Shown here: positions 29,463 to 39,451 of the stretch, piece after piece | Numbering within the stretch: the stretch's first letter is position 1 | Layout of the letters: each line of letters begins with the position of its first letter | Origin: Clostridium lentum | Lineage (GTDB): Bacteria > Bacillota > Clostridia > Clostridiales > Clostridiaceae | DNA: 64,000 nt | Reading direction: 5' to 3' | Assembly: GCF_014287815.1 (NCBI RefSeq) | Contig: NZ_JACOOQ010000013.1 | Coordinates: 1-64,000, forward strand | The notes under the pieces: model-generated | Database searches by the model: none | What the model was told of the DNA's origin: nothing | Seen by the model: only the letters and a program-made list of their open reading frames with translations | Made by a program: the position numbers and the translations under genes

Positions 29463-29574
29463 AAAAGGGGGATGGGGGGGTTTTTAGCTTAATGAAGAAT
29501 TTATCTTCATTTGCTATAGGAGAATACTTCTCCGGTACACTATTATTATTTCCCTTTAATTTTCTTTTATACAC
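29461..29574 (-). CDS. Possible 37-residue protein ending TPPSPF
   Basis: This short frame begins GTG at 29574, 8 bases after the upstream stop, with AAGGGAG in front (spacing only about 3-4 bases, which is tight). The product would be MYKRKLKGNNNSVPEKY.. ending FIKLKTPPSPF. The striking C-rich run on the minus strand (G7 at 29474-29480 on the plus strand) is explained as the Pro codons of TPPSP. The stop overlaps the terminator stem directly, as expected for the last gene of a transcript. No homology is known to me; coding status rests on position, bias and the explained G run. Confidence 0.4.
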   Translation of the reverse strand: MYKRKLKGNNNSVPEKYSPIANEDKFFIKLKTPPSPF

Positions 29575-29582
29575 TTTCTCCC

Positions 29583-30095
29583 TTAATCTTTAAATGCACC
29601 TTTAGCATATAATTCGATTATTTTATCTACAAATGGCACTCTTTCTATTGATACTATATTTCTAAGAGACCTTAATAGTTGCATGTTTTCATCATTTACA
29701 TCTACTTGAAACTTTCTATTATTCTTTGGTAAATCTTCATTAAAAATATCCATTTCCTCATTTACTACAGATTCGCTATTATCATTATTTATATTATTAA
29801 CGCTATTTACATTATCTGTTCTTCCTCCATTGTTACCCATTAAATTTTGAAGCATGCCTAGATTAAAATTATTAAAATCTATTCCGTCCCTATTCATATT
29901 TTGAAGCATATTATTAATCTGATTCATATCTATGTTTCCAAACATACTTAACAACTGGGCAGGATTAATTCCAAAAGGTCCGTTATATTGCGGCTGCTGC
30001 CTAGCCTGTTGCTGTGGTTGTCTTTGCTGCTGCATCTGTCTTCTTCTATTTTCAGTGGTATTATCCCTTTTGCTTTTATGTCTTCTCTTTGACAT
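29583..30095 (-). CDS. Low-complexity Q/N-rich protein with a conserved-looking C-terminus
   Basis: I do not recognise this 170-residue protein. It has a basic start (MSKRRHKSKRD), a Q-rich tract (residues about 21-37), an N/M-rich middle (MNQINNMLQNMNRDG) and a more ordinary helical tail (MQLLRSLRNIVSIERVPFVDKIIELYAKGAF). The tail could be a folded docking domain. No membrane segment. It is preceded by GGAGGGGG. It follows two cysteine-rich membrane-like proteins on the same strand and may belong to one transcript with them; spore or surface location is a guess. Confidence 0.6.
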   Translation of the reverse strand: MSKRRHKSKRDNTTENRRRQMQQQRQPQQQARQQPQYNGPFGINPAQLLSMFGNIDMNQINNMLQNMNRDGIDFNNFNLGMLQNLMGNNGGRTDNVNSVNNINNDNSESVVNEEMDIFNEDLPKNNRKFQVDVNDENMQLLRSLRNIVSIERVPFVDKIIELYAKGAFKD

Positions 30096-30170
30096 TTTCC
30101 CCCTCCTATTATCTTTCTATTAAATTATATGTATTTAGGTAAAAAAAGTAGCATATTTTTATAATATTTT

Positions 30171-30192
30171 TGGAGGGTTAAAAAACCCTCCA
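30171..30192. repeat. Perfect 9-bp hairpin without a T run
   Basis: TGGAGGGTT (30171-30179) pairs with AACCCTCCA (30184-30192). On the minus strand it is followed by A, not T, so it is not a standard terminator; it may stabilise or process the transcript. Confidence 0.55.
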
Positions 30193-30201
30193 CCCTCTAC
30201 A

Positions 30202-30531
30202 CTAGCAGCAGCAATTGCTTTCACAGCAACAATTTGAGTTGTTTGTGCAGCAACAGCTTCCGTTGTTTCCATTTCCACCAAAGAAACTTCCGCAACCTCC
30301 ACATAGCAAGAATAATAAAATAATTAGATATGATGAACCACTACATAATAGTCCTGATCCACAAGCTATTAATAAGAATATAATAGGTGCTACACAACTA
30401 TTAATTCCTGAAAATGGATTTCCGCAGCATCCACCATTGTTGTTATTATTGTTATTACAGCAACAATTTTGTGGACAACATGGCTGACAACAGCAGCAAC
30501 ATTCATCTTTGTGATAATGTTTTTTTGACAT
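30202..30531 (-). CDS. Extremely cysteine-rich small membrane-like protein (26 Cys in 109 residues)
   Basis: The protein has Cys runs at 11-15, 18-19, 23-25, 35-36, 93-95, 101-103 and 107-109, a seven-Asn run at 26-32, and two hydrophobic segments (about 47-62 and 67-79) forming a possible hairpin. It ends in CCC. High-cysteine proteins of this sort in clostridia have been annotated as chorion-class or spore-coat-like on composition alone, without function. The strong Shine-Dalgarno AAGGAGGAGATG and position in a row of similar genes show it is real. Disulfide cross-linking in a spore layer is one idea; metal binding is another. Confidence 0.75.
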   Translation of the reverse strand: MSKKHYHKDECCCCCQPCCPQNCCCNNNNNNNGGCCGNPFSGINSCVAPIIFLLIACGSGLLCSGSSYLIILLFLLCGGCGSFFGGNGNNGSCCCTNNSNCCCESNCCC

Positions 30532-30557
30532 TTCAACATCTCCTCCTTATTTACTTT

Positions 30558-31022
30558 CTAGTAGCATCCGCCAACAAGGCCGTCTAGTCCATCACAAATT
30601 CCACAATTTCCTAGTCCGTAGTTTCCAAATCCACTGCCTAATCCGCAATTTCCGAATCCTCCACCAAATCCGTTATTACATCCGCTACATAAGAATAAAA
30701 TAACTAATAAGAATAACCATCCACTGCAGCCTCCATTTCCATAACCATTATTTGAATTCCCTTGACAGCAGCAACAGTCATTTGATCCATTATTACAACA
30801 ACAATTATTTCCTACATTATTTGTACTTTGATTAGTATAGAATAATATTAATAATATCCAAATCCACCAACCAAATCCGCAGTTTCCAATACCAGCATTG
30901 CCTAATCCACCAGCATTGCCTAATCCACCTAAATTGCCACATCCGCAGCCACAGCCACAGCTACTACCAACTGATGAATAATCTGATGGTTGCATTTCAC
31001 CAATGATATCGTTCATTTGCAT
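30558..31022 (-). CDS. Gly/Cys/Asn-rich small membrane-like protein (19 Cys in 154 residues)
   Basis: After a short polar start the protein has CGCGCGCG at 22-29, a GNAGGLGNAG repeat, a first hydrophobic segment (GFGWWIWILLILFY, about 49-62), Cys clusters at 74-76 and 83-86, a second hydrophobic segment (GWLFLLVILFLCSG, about 101-114) and a Gly-rich tail with GFGNCGLGSGFGNYGLGN. The layout (Cys/Gly-Asn, membrane, Cys cluster, membrane, Gly/Cys tail) parallels its downstream neighbour. AGGAGG precedes the ATG. It is the first gene of the cluster; no confident promoter was found. Function unknown. Confidence 0.75.
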   Translation of the reverse strand: MQMNDIIGEMQPSDYSSVGSSCGCGCGCGNLGGLGNAGGLGNAGIGNCGFGWWIWILLILFYTNQSTNNVGNNCCCNNGSNDCCCCQGNSNNGYGNGGCSGWLFLLVILFLCSGCNNGFGGGFGNCGLGSGFGNYGLGNCGICDGLDGLVGGCY

Positions 31023-31136
31023 AATTGATTCCTCCTATTGATTTAAATTTATAATTAAATTTATACTATATACTATTCTCCCGCAAATAATTTGACACTA
31101 TTTTATTCAATGCTTTATTTTTATACTATTTTTTCT

Positions 31137-31166
31137 TACAAAAAAAGAACTGCCATTTGGCAGCTC
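31137..31166 (-). terminator. Terminator of the lonA-engB operon
   Basis: GAGCTGCC and GGCAGTTC (within 31147-31166) form a stem with one G-T pair around a short loop, followed on the minus strand by seven T residues. Confidence 0.9.
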
Positions 31167-31167
31167 T

Positions 31168-31755
31168 CTACTGAGATAAATCACCGAATAAAATATCATT
31201 TAATTGTTCTGCACCCTTCTTATTTAAAGACGAGAAGAAACATAATGTATCATTTTCAGTTAATTTTAATGTTTCTTTTATTATTTTTTTACTTTTTACT
31301 AAATCATTGTTAGATAGTTTATCACTTTTAGTTGCAACCACTATTACATCATATCCATAATGTTTTATCCATTCATGCATAGTAATATCATCTGCTGTAG
31401 GCTTATGTCTTGAGTCAACTAATAAGATAACTCTCTTTAATTCTTCACGAGCTGTAAGATAAGTTTCAATTGTTTTTCCCCATGACTCCTGCTCTTTCTT
31501 TGATACCTTTGCATAACCATAACCTGGTAAATCAACTAAATAAAACCCATCATTTATTAAAAAGAAGTTTATTAGTCTTGTCTTTCCTGGGGTTTGTGAT
31601 ACTTTAGCTAATTTTCTTCTATTAGTTAAAGCATTTATTATTGAGCTCTTTCCAACATTAGATCTTCCAACGAAAGCTACTTCATTAAGTCCATCTTCTG
31701 GATACTGCTCTCTTCTAACCGCTGATGTTATAAATTCTGACTTGTTAATTATCAA
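31168..31755 (-). CDS. engB: Ribosome biogenesis GTPase EngB/YsxC
   Basis: The GTPase shows G1 [10 protein letters not shown]2-region [11 protein letters not shown]3 [12 protein letters not shown]4 TKSD and G5 FSSLNKKG. It helps assemble the 50S subunit. I place the start at a TTG (31755) giving [12 protein letters not shown], which aligns with the start of B. subtilis YsxC and gives the same length (195 residues); GGAG lies about 9 bases upstream. A TTG five codons further out is the alternative. The gene overlaps the end of lonA by 11 bases, a conserved arrangement in Firmicutes. Confidence 0.94.
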   Translation of the reverse strand: MIINKSEFITSAVRREQYPEDGLNEVAFVGRSNVGKSSIINALTNRRKLAKVSQTPGKTRLINFFLINDGFYLVDLPGYGYAKVSKKEQESWGKTIETYLTAREELKRVILLVDSRHKPTADDITMHEWIKHYGYDVIVVATKSDKLSNNDLVKSKKIIKETLKLTENDTLCFFSSLNKKGAEQLNDILFGDLSQ

Positions 31756-34072
31756 TATTTTCAACTCCAATTAAAGCATTTTTTAATACATCTTCCACAT
31801 GAGCTGCAAAAATTAAATTTAATTTATTTTTTACAGTACTAGGAATCTCTATTATATCTTTTTCATTATCTTTAGGTAAAATTATTGTATCTATACCTAT
31901 TCTATGTGCTGCTAAACACTTTTCTTTAACGCCTCCAATAGGAAGTACTTTTCCAGTTAAAGTTACTTCACCTGTCATTGCCACAGTCCCTTTAACTTTC
32001 TTTTTGGATAGGGCTGATACTAAAGCTGTGACAATAGTTACCCCTGCTGAAGGTCCGTCTTTAGGAACTGCTCCTTCTGGCACATGTATATGAACATCTT
32101 TGCTCTTATAGAAGTCTTCATCAATGCCATATTTTTTACAGTTAGCTCTTACATAGCTATAAGCTGCTTTTGCTGATTCTTGCATAACATCTCCTAGCTT
32201 TCCAGTAAGTTCTAACTTCCCATTACCTTTCATCACTACAACTTCTACTGGCAGTGTATCTCCACCATATGCAGTCCATGCTAATCCATGAACAACACCT
32301 ATTGTATCCTGTCTATCAGCTTTCTCAAACTCAAAATATTTATTTCCTAAATATTTTTTAAGATTATTTACAGTAATAGTAACCTTTTTCTTCTTTGTCT
32401 TAACCATTTCAGTTATCGATTTTCTAATAACCTTATTAATTTGACGTTCAAGACTTCTTACTCCTGATTCCCTAGTATAACTATTTATAATTTCTCTTAT
32501 AGCACCTTCAGAAATCTTTATTGTTTCTGCATCTGTGTTATGCTCTTCTAAGGATTTAGGAATTAAATGCTCTTTTGCTATATGATATTTTTCTTCATAA
32601 GTATATCCTGATACTTCTATTATTTCCATTCTATCAAGAAGTGGTCTAGGAATAGTTTCTAAGGTGTTTGCTGTAGTAATAAATAAAGTATTAGATAAAT
32701 CAAAATCTACTTCCATAAATGTATCCCTAAAAGTTTTATTTTGCTTAGGATCTAAAACTTCTAAAAGTGCATCTGCCGGATTACCTTTGTAATCGGAACT
32801 TAATTTATCAATTTCATCTAATAATATCAATGGATTATTTACTTTCGCTTCCTTTAAGGCATAGATAATTCTTCCTGGAATAGCTCCTACATAAGTTCTT
32901 CTATGACCTCTTATTTCTGCTTCATCTCTTAATCCACCAAGTGAAATCCTAGCAAACTTTCTATTTAATGAGTTAGCTACAGATTTTGCTATAGAACTCT
33001 TACCAACACCTGGTGGTCCTACTAAGCAAAGAATTGGTCCATTCAGTGATTTAGTATATTGTTTTACAGCTAAATATTCTAAAATTCTTTCCTTCACTTC
33101 TTCTAACCCATAATGTTCATCATCAAGAATTTTTTCTGCCTTTTCTATATTAAAAGAATCATTACTTGATTTGTTCCAAGGCAATTCTATAATCCAATCT
33201 AAGTAATTTCTAATATTATTTCCATCACCTGAGTATGATGTTTTTAATCTAGATAATTCACGTTCAGCTTTTTCACGAACTTCTTTTGGCATTTTTGCCT
33301 TACTTATTCTCTCTGCGTAATTATCTATCTCATTTTTTTCATCATCTTCGCCAAGTTCTTCTTGAATTACTTTTAATTGTTCTCTTAGGAAATATTCTTT
33401 ATTGGACTTATCTAATTTATTTTTAACTTTTTTCCCTATACTATTTTCTATCTTAACAATTTCTACTTCTTCCTTAATAAATACTAGAAGCTTTTCAATT
33501 CTCTCACCAATATTTATTGTTTCAAGTATAGTTTGTTTTTTATCTTCATCTAATTGAATATATGCAGCTATTAAATCTGTGACTTTTCCTAGTTCTTCTT
33601 CTTTAGTTATAACTTCGATAACTTTACTTTCGTCACCTTCTGTAACCCTAATATATTCTTTAAAGGCTTTAGATAGTAAATTTCTTAAAGCTGAATCTTC
33701 ATTTTCATCTTTTAAGTTAAGTTCATCATCAATTTTTTCAACTATAACTTCTTTAAACTTCTTATCATCTATTAAGTCAATTATAGCTGCTCTCTCAACG
33801 CCTTCTACCAATACTCTTGTAACGCCTTTTGGCAACTTTAAAATCTGCTTTTTCTTACAGATAGTCCCTATTGAATAAATTTCGTTTCTCTTTGGATCCT
33901 CAATTTCTGGATCTATTTGAGACACTAAAAATATCTTGCTATCTTTTAACATTGATTCTTCTAATGCTGAAATCGACTTTTCCCTACCGACATCAAAATG
34001 TATAATCATATTGGGAAAAATAGTAATTCCTCTTAGAGGAATAGCTGGTAAATTAATTGAATCCTTATTCAT
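31745..34072 (-). CDS. lonA: ATP-dependent protease LonA (endopeptidase La)
   Basis: The protein (775 residues from this start) has the N-terminal Lon substrate domain ([13 protein letters not shown]), an AAA+ module with Walker [10 protein letters not shown] and the C-terminal protease with catalytic Ser in [10 protein letters not shown] and Lys in PIGGVKEK. It degrades misfolded and regulatory proteins in the cytoplasm. The start is the ATG at 34072 with GGAGGGGG before it; the longer frame to 34150 would read through the promoter. engB follows with an overlap. Confidence 0.97.
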   Translation of the reverse strand: MNKDSINLPAIPLRGITIFPNMIIHFDVGREKSISALEESMLKDSKIFLVSQIDPEIEDPKRNEIYSIGTICKKKQILKLPKGVTRVLVEGVERAAIIDLIDDKKFKEVIVEKIDDELNLKDENEDSALRNLLSKAFKEYIRVTEGDESKVIEVITKEEELGKVTDLIAAYIQLDEDKKQTILETINIGERIEKLLVFIKEEVEIVKIENSIGKKVKNKLDKSNKEYFLREQLKVIQEELGEDDEKNEIDNYAERISKAKMPKEVREKAERELSRLKTSYSGDGNNIRNYLDWIIELPWNKSSNDSFNIEKAEKILDDEHYGLEEVKERILEYLAVKQYTKSLNGPILCLVGPPGVGKSSIAKSVANSLNRKFARISLGGLRDEAEIRGHRRTYVGAIPGRIIYALKEAKVNNPLILLDEIDKLSSDYKGNPADALLEVLDPKQNKTFRDTFMEVDFDLSNTLFITTANTLETIPRPLLDRMEIIEVSGYTYEEKYHIAKEHLIPKSLEEHNTDAETIKISEGAIREIINSYTRESGVRSLERQINKVIRKSITEMVKTKKKKVTITVNNLKKYLGNKYFEFEKADRQDTIGVVHGLAWTAYGGDTLPVEVVVMKGNGKLELTGKLGDVMQESAKAAYSYVRANCKKYGIDEDFYKSKDVHIHVPEGAVPKDGPSAGVTIVTALVSALSKKKVKGTVAMTGEVTLTGKVLPIGGVKEKCLAAHRIGIDTIILPKDNEKDIIEIPSTVKNKLNLIFAAHVEDVLKNALIGVENIDN

Positions 34073-34121
34073 TTTCCCCCTCCATTCAATCCTTTTACAA
34101 ATTATTTTATCTAACCTACTT

Positions 34122-34150
34122 AGTATACACATAAAAGAACATTTTTTCAA
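34122..34150 (-). promoter_or_regulatory. SigA-type promoter of lonA
   Basis: On the minus strand TTGAAA (34150-34145), a 17-base spacer and TATACT (34127-34122), about 50 bases before the lonA ATG. No CtsR or CIRCE element is visible here. Confidence 0.7.
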
Positions 34151-34185
34151 CTTTACTTAGGATTCATTTGGTAATTTAAACTATT

Positions 34186-35844
34186 TTACTGGTATCTTTC
34201 TGCTGATAATACGTCTACTGATTCAATTGTATCTTTTAAAGGTATTATAGAATTTTCTATAACCTCATTTATACTAATTACAGGAATAACTTTTATTTTT
34301 TTGTCCTTTAATAAACCTTCACTATAGTTATCAATTGGAATTAATACTTTTTCTGCTCCAGCTTTTGATGCTGCCATAATCTTAGCTACAATTCCTCCTA
34401 CAGGCTTTACAGCTCCTAAAATACTTATTTCCCCAGTCATAGCTACCTTATTATTTACAGGTCTTTTAGTAATTGCACTATATATAGCTACAGCTATAGT
34501 TATTCCTGCTGATGGACCATCTACAGGCACTCCCCCTGGTATGCTTATGTGAATATCATATTCATCACAATTTAAGTTATATAAATTATTTAATACAGTA
34601 ATTACATTTTCTATTGACGAATATGCAGTGCTCTTACGAATCATTTTTCTATTGTTACTAGATATTTCTTCCTCTTCAATAATTCCTGAAATTTTTAAGC
34701 TCCCTTTTTTATTTTTATTTAAATTAGCTACTACTTCTACCTCTATTAAAATACCTATATTACTTCCATGCACTGCCAAACCGTTAGCTATACCTATTTC
34801 TGCCTTACTTCTAACTTTTTTTTCAACTATTTCATGATATTCTCCATTTTCAATAACCCATAATATATCCTCTTCACTTATATAATCACGCTTTTCATTT
34901 ATAGCCACACCAGAGCAAAGTTGCACTAGATTTATTACTTCTCTACCATTGCTACAATGCCTACTAATGATATCTAGCCCTCTATTAGATATGTTTAAGT
35001 TTACCTTATTTATTGCATTTGATGCTATAGTTCTAATTTCAGGGCACTCTAAAGGTTTAAAAAATACCTCAACGCATCTGGATCTAATGGCTGGTGATAT
35101 TTCCTCAGGTCCTCTTGTGGTAGCACCTATAAGCCTAAAATCAGCCGGAAGCCCTCTCTCAAATATTTCCTTTATATACGTAGGCATATTAGTATCTTCT
35201 GAACTATAGTATGAACTATCTAAAAATACTTTTCTATCTTCCAAAACTTTTAATAGCTTATTTAATTCTATTGGATGAAGTTCACCAATTTCATCAATAA
35301 AAAGTATTCCTCCATGAGCTTTAGTTACTGCTCCAGGTTTAGGTTGAGGAATGCCTGCAACCCCTAAAGATCCTGCTCCTTGGTAAATAGGATCATGCAC
35401 TGATCCTATAAGTGGATCTGCTATTCCTCTTTCATCAAATCTTAATGTTGTAGCATCTATTTCTACGAATTTTGCTTCCTTCTTAAAAGGTGAATTTTCC
35501 ATACTTTTAGCATATTCTAATACTAGACGTGCTGCTGCAGTTTTCCCTATACCAGGAGGACCATATATAATTACATGCTGTGGATTTGGCCCACAAATAG
35601 CAGCTTTTAGTGCCTTTACTCCTTCTTTCTGACCTATAATTTCATCAAAGGATGAAGGCCTACTCTTTTCAGTTAATGGCTCTGTCAATCTTACACTTCT
35701 TAACTTAAGTAACTTTTCCATTTCTTTTCTGTTTTCTTTATCAATAATATTTACTTTACTATAATTATTCTTATTACTATTAAAAAGATAAATTATAAAT
35801 AAAATCATCATTACTATTTGTAAAAAAATCAAAAATTCACTCAT
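34186..35844 (-). CDS. lonB: Membrane-anchored ATP-dependent protease LonB
   Basis: From the ATG at 35844 (GGAGGG upstream) the protein is 552 residues, the length of B. subtilis LonB. It has an N-terminal membrane segment (residues about 4-21), an AAA+ domain with GPPGIGKTAAAR and LFIDEIGELH, and a Lon-type protease domain with the catalytic serine in VDGPSAGITIA and lysine in PVGGIVAKI. In B. subtilis LonB is made in the forespore under SigF; a clear SigF site could not be identified here. It lies between clpX and lonA. Confidence 0.94.
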   Translation of the reverse strand: MSEFLIFLQIVMMILFIIYLFNSNKNNYSKVNIIDKENRKEMEKLLKLRSVRLTEPLTEKSRPSSFDEIIGQKEGVKALKAAICGPNPQHVIIYGPPGIGKTAAARLVLEYAKSMENSPFKKEAKFVEIDATTLRFDERGIADPLIGSVHDPIYQGAGSLGVAGIPQPKPGAVTKAHGGILFIDEIGELHPIELNKLLKVLEDRKVFLDSSYYSSEDTNMPTYIKEIFERGLPADFRLIGATTRGPEEISPAIRSRCVEVFFKPLECPEIRTIASNAINKVNLNISNRGLDIISRHCSNGREVINLVQLCSGVAINEKRDYISEEDILWVIENGEYHEIVEKKVRSKAEIGIANGLAVHGSNIGILIEVEVVANLNKNKKGSLKISGIIEEEEISSNNRKMIRKSTAYSSIENVITVLNNLYNLNCDEYDIHISIPGGVPVDGPSAGITIAVAIYSAITKRPVNNKVAMTGEISILGAVKPVGGIVAKIMAASKAGAEKVLIPIDNYSEGLLKDKKIKVIPVISINEVIENSIIPLKDTIESVDVLSAERYQ

Positions 35845-35932
35845 ATTTAATAATACCCTCCATTTGCATTTAATTATTAGTATTATTAACTTAAAAATAT
35901 TCATCTATTCTTAGATTAAAATAATAAAAATA

Positions 35933-35974
35933 TAAAAAAAGATATTACAAAATAAATAATTATTTTGTAATATC
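35933..35974 (-). terminator. Terminator of clpX
   Basis: Arms 35941-35954 and 35961-35974 pair perfectly over 14 bp and the minus strand runs into seven T residues. It separates clpX from lonB. Confidence 0.92.
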
Positions 35975-35983
35975 CTTGAAAAA

Positions 35984-37279
35984 TTAAGCTGTTTCAACAC
36001 CTTTTTTCTTTTTTGCTTTTTTAACTTTTATAGCTGGTCTTGTTTCATTCTCTGCTAATCTAAGTAATTCTGGTTGCTTTTTTTCTTTGATTGCTTCTTC
36101 AGTAATGATAACCTTATATACATTTTCATCTGAAGGTGCTTCAAACATTACATCAACCAATATATCTTCTAGAATAGCTCTTAATCCCCTAGCGCCAGTC
36201 TTTCTCTTAATAGCTTCATCAGCAACAGCCTTTAAAGCTTCTTCAGTAAACTCTAACTCAACATTATCAATTTCAAAAAGTTTAGAATATTGCTTTATTA
36301 AAGCATTCTTTGGCTTACTTAAAATATTTATTAATGCACTTTGATCTAAAGATTCAAGTGAAACTACCATTGGTACTCTTCCAACAAATTCTGGAATAAG
36401 TCCAAATTTTAATAAATCTTCTGGTAATAAATCTTTTAATAAAGCTCCAACATCTTTAGTTTCTTTAGAGTCTATATCTGCACCAAATCCCATTGAACTC
36501 TTTCTTGTTCTCTTTTCAATTATCTTATCTATACCATCAAAAGCTCCACCACAAATAAATAATATATTAGAGGTATTTATTTGAATAAACTCTTGATGTG
36601 GATGTTTTCTTCCACCTTGAGGAGGCACTGATGCAACTGTTCCTTCTAATATTTTAAGTAAGGCTTGTTGAACACCTTCTCCCGAAACATCTCTTGTAAT
36701 TGAAGGATTTTCAGATTTTCTTGCAACCTTATCTATTTCATCAATGTAAATTATACCCTTTTCTGCTTTTTCAACATCATAATCAGCATTTTGTATAAGT
36801 TTTAAAAGAATATTTTCAACATCTTCTCCAACATATCCTGCTTCTGTTAATGTTGTAGCATCAGCTATAGCAAATGGTACATTTAAGAATTTAGCTAATG
36901 TTTGTGCTAAAAGTGTTTTACCCGAACCTGTAGGTCCTAATAGTAAAATATTACTCTTTTGTATTTCTACATCATCATCAATCACGTTGCTTTTTATTCT
37001 CTTATAATGATTGTAAACCGCAACTGATAATGATTTTTTAGCTCTATCTTGACCAATAACGTATTGATCTAAATAATTTCTTATTTCAGATGGTTTTGGT
37101 AATGAAGTTGTATCTAACTCTACACTTTCCTCAAACTCATCTTGAATTATATCTGAACATAGATCTATACACTCGTCACAGATATACACTCCCGGCCCTG
37201 CAATTAATCTTTTTACCTGGTCTTGACTTTTTCCACAAAAAGAACACTTTAATTGCTTTTTATCTTCATATTTAGCCAT
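35984..37279 (-). CDS. clpX: ClpXP unfoldase subunit ClpX
   Basis: The 431-residue AAA+ protein has the N-terminal zinc domain (C12, C15, C34, C37), Walker A GPTGSGKT near residue 115, Walker [14 protein letters not shown], the pore loop [10 protein letters not shown] and the sensor/arginine elements of ClpX. It unfolds substrates and feeds them to ClpP. It lies 41 bases downstream of clpP, same strand, and ends in a terminator. A lysine-rich C-terminal tail ([10 protein letters not shown]) is present. Confidence 0.97.
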   Translation of the reverse strand: MAKYEDKKQLKCSFCGKSQDQVKRLIAGPGVYICDECIDLCSDIIQDEFEESVELDTTSLPKPSEIRNYLDQYVIGQDRAKKSLSVAVYNHYKRIKSNVIDDDVEIQKSNILLLGPTGSGKTLLAQTLAKFLNVPFAIADATTLTEAGYVGEDVENILLKLIQNADYDVEKAEKGIIYIDEIDKVARKSENPSITRDVSGEGVQQALLKILEGTVASVPPQGGRKHPHQEFIQINTSNILFICGGAFDGIDKIIEKRTRKSSMGFGADIDSKETKDVGALLKDLLPEDLLKFGLIPEFVGRVPMVVSLESLDQSALINILSKPKNALIKQYSKLFEIDNVELEFTEEALKAVADEAIKRKTGARGLRAILEDILVDVMFEAPSDENVYKVIITEEAIKEKKQPELLRLAENETRPAIKVKKAKKKKGVETA

Positions 37280-37320
37280 AACCTCACCTCACTTCAGCTT
37301 TTTCAATCTATAATAATTTT

Positions 37321-37908
37321 CTATTTACCATGTCTTACTATTACTTCATCAACTATACCGTACTCTTTAGCTTCGTCAGCTTCCATAAAGTAATCTCTTT
37401 CAACATCTCTCTTTAATTTTTCAAGATCTTGATTGGTATTTTCACTTAATATTAAATTAAGCTTTTCTTTAATTTTTAATATTCTCTTAGCATGAATATC
37501 AATATCTGTAGCCTGACCTTTAAATCCTCCTAAAGGTTGATGTATCATTATTTCTGCATTTGGAAGTGCAAATCTTTTACCTTTTGCACCACATGAAAGT
37601 AAAAATGCTCCCATTGATGCAGCCATTCCAATGCAAATAGTGCTTACATCTGGCTTAACATATTGCATTGTATCATAAATAGCCATGCCTGCAGTAATTG
37701 AACCACCTGGACTATTTATGTATAAATATATATCCTTATCTGGATCTTCGCTTTCTAAAAATAATAATTGAGCAACGACTAAGTTAGCAGTATCATCATT
37801 GACTTCACCGCTAAGCATTATAATTCTATCTTTTAACAGTCTTGAGAAAATATCATATGATCTTTCTCCTCTTCCTGTTTGCTCCACAACCATTGGAACT
37901 AAACTCAT
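37321..37908 (-). CDS. clpP: ATP-dependent Clp protease proteolytic subunit ClpP
   Basis: The 195-residue serine protease shows the catalytic triad S98 (GMAASMGAF), H123 (MIHQPLGG) and D172 (RDYFMEA). It forms the double-heptamer chamber that works with ClpX and other Clp ATPases. The first residues ([16 protein letters not shown]) are the normal ClpP start. It lies downstream of tig with a hairpin in between. No CtsR box is visible in the 160-base upstream gap. Confidence 0.97.
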   Translation of the reverse strand: MSLVPMVVEQTGRGERSYDIFSRLLKDRIIMLSGEVNDDTANLVVAQLLFLESEDPDKDIYLYINSPGGSITAGMAIYDTMQYVKPDVSTICIGMAASMGAFLLSCGAKGKRFALPNAEIMIHQPLGGFKGQATDIDIHAKRILKIKEKLNLILSENTNQDLEKLKRDVERDYFMEADEAKEYGIVDEVIVRHGK

Positions 37909-38021
37909 TTTGCTCCCTCCTTTTCTCTTTTAACCCTTCTCTTAATAATATATCCAAAATGATAAAAGTAATGATAATTAAATTATATATAATTTACATT
38001 AATTTGTTAATGATATATTTT

Positions 38022-38053
38022 AAGAATTGCCAAAATTTCTTCTGGCAATTCTT
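38022..38053. repeat. Strong 11-bp hairpin between tig and clpP
   Basis: AAGAATTGCCA (38022-38032) pairs perfectly with TGGCAATTCTT (38043-38053). The T run expected of a terminator is missing on the minus strand, so it may be an attenuator or an mRNA processing/stability element rather than a full stop for tig. Confidence 0.65.
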
Positions 38054-38069
38054 TATTTCTATCTAAATA

Positions 38070-39344
38070 TTAGTTATTTTCTTTTAAGAAGTTTATAACT
38101 TTTGAAGTCATTACATCAGCTACTAATGCTTCTCTTTGGTTTTGTAATAATAACTCAACCATTTTTTCATCGTTAGCTCCGTAAAGTTTTGAAACTTCTG
38201 ATGCTTTTTCTTTTAATTCTTCATCAAGAACTTCCATTTTTTCAGCTTTTTGAAGAGCTTCTAAAACTAATTCAGTTTTAACTTTAGTTTCAGCATTTTC
38301 TTTCATGTATTCTCTCATTTTTTCTGCATCTGTTCCTGTGAATTGGAAGTATTGTTCTAAAGTTAACCCTTGATATTGTAATCTTTGAGCTAAGTTTTGA
38401 ACCATTCTATCGATTTCTTGTTCAACCATAACAGCTGGTATATCCATCTTAGCATTTTCAACTACAGAGCGTAATATAGCTTCTTCATACTCTCTTTCAG
38501 CTCTTGCAGTATTTGCTTCTTCTAATTTCTTAGTAGTATCTTCTTTTAAAGCTTCTAAAGTTTCGAATTCTGAAACTTCTTTAGCAAATTCATCATCAAG
38601 TACTGGTAATTCTTTTGCTTTAACTTCTTTAACTTCTACTTCAAATTTAGCTGGCTTTCCGTTTAATTCTTCTTTTCCATAGCTTTCTGGGAAAGTAACA
38701 TTAACTTCTACTTTATCTCCAGCTTTAGCTCCTACTAATTGTTCTTCAAAGTTATCTATAAATGAACCTGAACCTATTTCTAATGAATAGTCATGTCCTT
38801 CTCCACCTTCAAATGCAACTCCATCAATGAATCCTTTGAAATCTATAACAGCTATATTTCCATTTTCTATAGCACCTTCTTTAACTTCAACTCTTGCATT
38901 CTTTTCTTGCATTTCTTTTAACTTAGCAGAAACTTCTTCCTCAGTTACTTCGTAAGTTTTCTTTTCAACATTTAACCCTTTGTATTCTCCAAGTTCTACT
39001 TCTGGGTAAACAATTACTTCAGCAGTATATATTAAATCTTTTCCCTCTTCAGCTTGAACTACTTCAACTTTTGGGAAATCTACAGGTCTTACATTATTTT
39101 CTTTTAGTGCCTCTGCATAGCTTCCTTCTATTGAAAAGTTAACTGCATCTTCTAAAAGAACTTCTACTCCATAGTATTTCTTTACAACGTTCATTGGCAC
39201 TTTACCTTTTCTAAATCCTGGCACATTGAATTTCTTAATATTCTTCTTATATGCTCTTGTTAAAGCTTCTTTAAATTTATCTGCTTCAACCTTTACTTCA
39301 AATTTAACAACGTTAACGTCGATTTTTTCCATTTTAGCTTCCAT
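38070..39344 (-). CDS. tig: Trigger factor (ribosome-associated chaperone and peptidyl-prolyl isomerase)
   Basis: The 424-residue protein has the ribosome-binding N-domain with the signature [12 protein letters not shown] (near residue 38-49), an FKBP-type isomerase domain (about 150-240, [13 protein letters not shown]) and a long helical C-domain. It binds emerging chains at the ribosome exit. The start is supported by GTAGGAGG. The tig-clpP-clpX-lon order is standard for Firmicutes. Confidence 0.97.
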   Translation of the reverse strand: MEAKMEKIDVNVVKFEVKVEADKFKEALTRAYKKNIKKFNVPGFRKGKVPMNVVKKYYGVEVLLEDAVNFSIEGSYAEALKENNVRPVDFPKVEVVQAEEGKDLIYTAEVIVYPEVELGEYKGLNVEKKTYEVTEEEVSAKLKEMQEKNARVEVKEGAIENGNIAVIDFKGFIDGVAFEGGEGHDYSLEIGSGSFIDNFEEQLVGAKAGDKVEVNVTFPESYGKEELNGKPAKFEVEVKEVKAKELPVLDDEFAKEVSEFETLEALKEDTTKKLEEANTARAEREYEEAILRSVVENAKMDIPAVMVEQEIDRMVQNLAQRLQYQGLTLEQYFQFTGTDAEKMREYMKENAETKVKTELVLEALQKAEKMEVLDEELKEKASEVSKLYGANDEKMVELLLQNQREALVADVMTSKVINFLKENN

Positions 39345-39395
39345 TGTATATTCCTCCTACAATTAGTATCTCTTGTTACATAATACAACTTAGTC

Positions 39396-39425
39396 ATTAT
39401 AACATATCTAAGCTAATATTTTCAA
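39396..39425 (-). promoter_or_regulatory. SigA-type promoter of tig
   Basis: On the minus strand TTGAAA (39425-39420), 18-base spacer, TATAAT (39401-39396) with the extended -10 form TGTTATAAT. Confidence 0.82.
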
Positions 39426-39451
39426 ATATTTGTTCAATAAAATTCCTGTAT

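Noticed and set aside
30215..30487. Q-rich frame on the plus strand
   Set aside because: It is the antisense of the Cys codons (TGC/TGT gives GCA/ACA, read as Q and others) of the real minus-strand gene, with no ribosome site.
34073..34150. Extended LonA N-terminus
   Set aside because: The extension overlaps a good promoter and lacks a Shine-Dalgarno; the inner ATG has GGAGGGGG.
35845..35904. Extended LonB N-terminus
   Set aside because: The inner ATG has GGAGGG and gives the family length of 552 residues.
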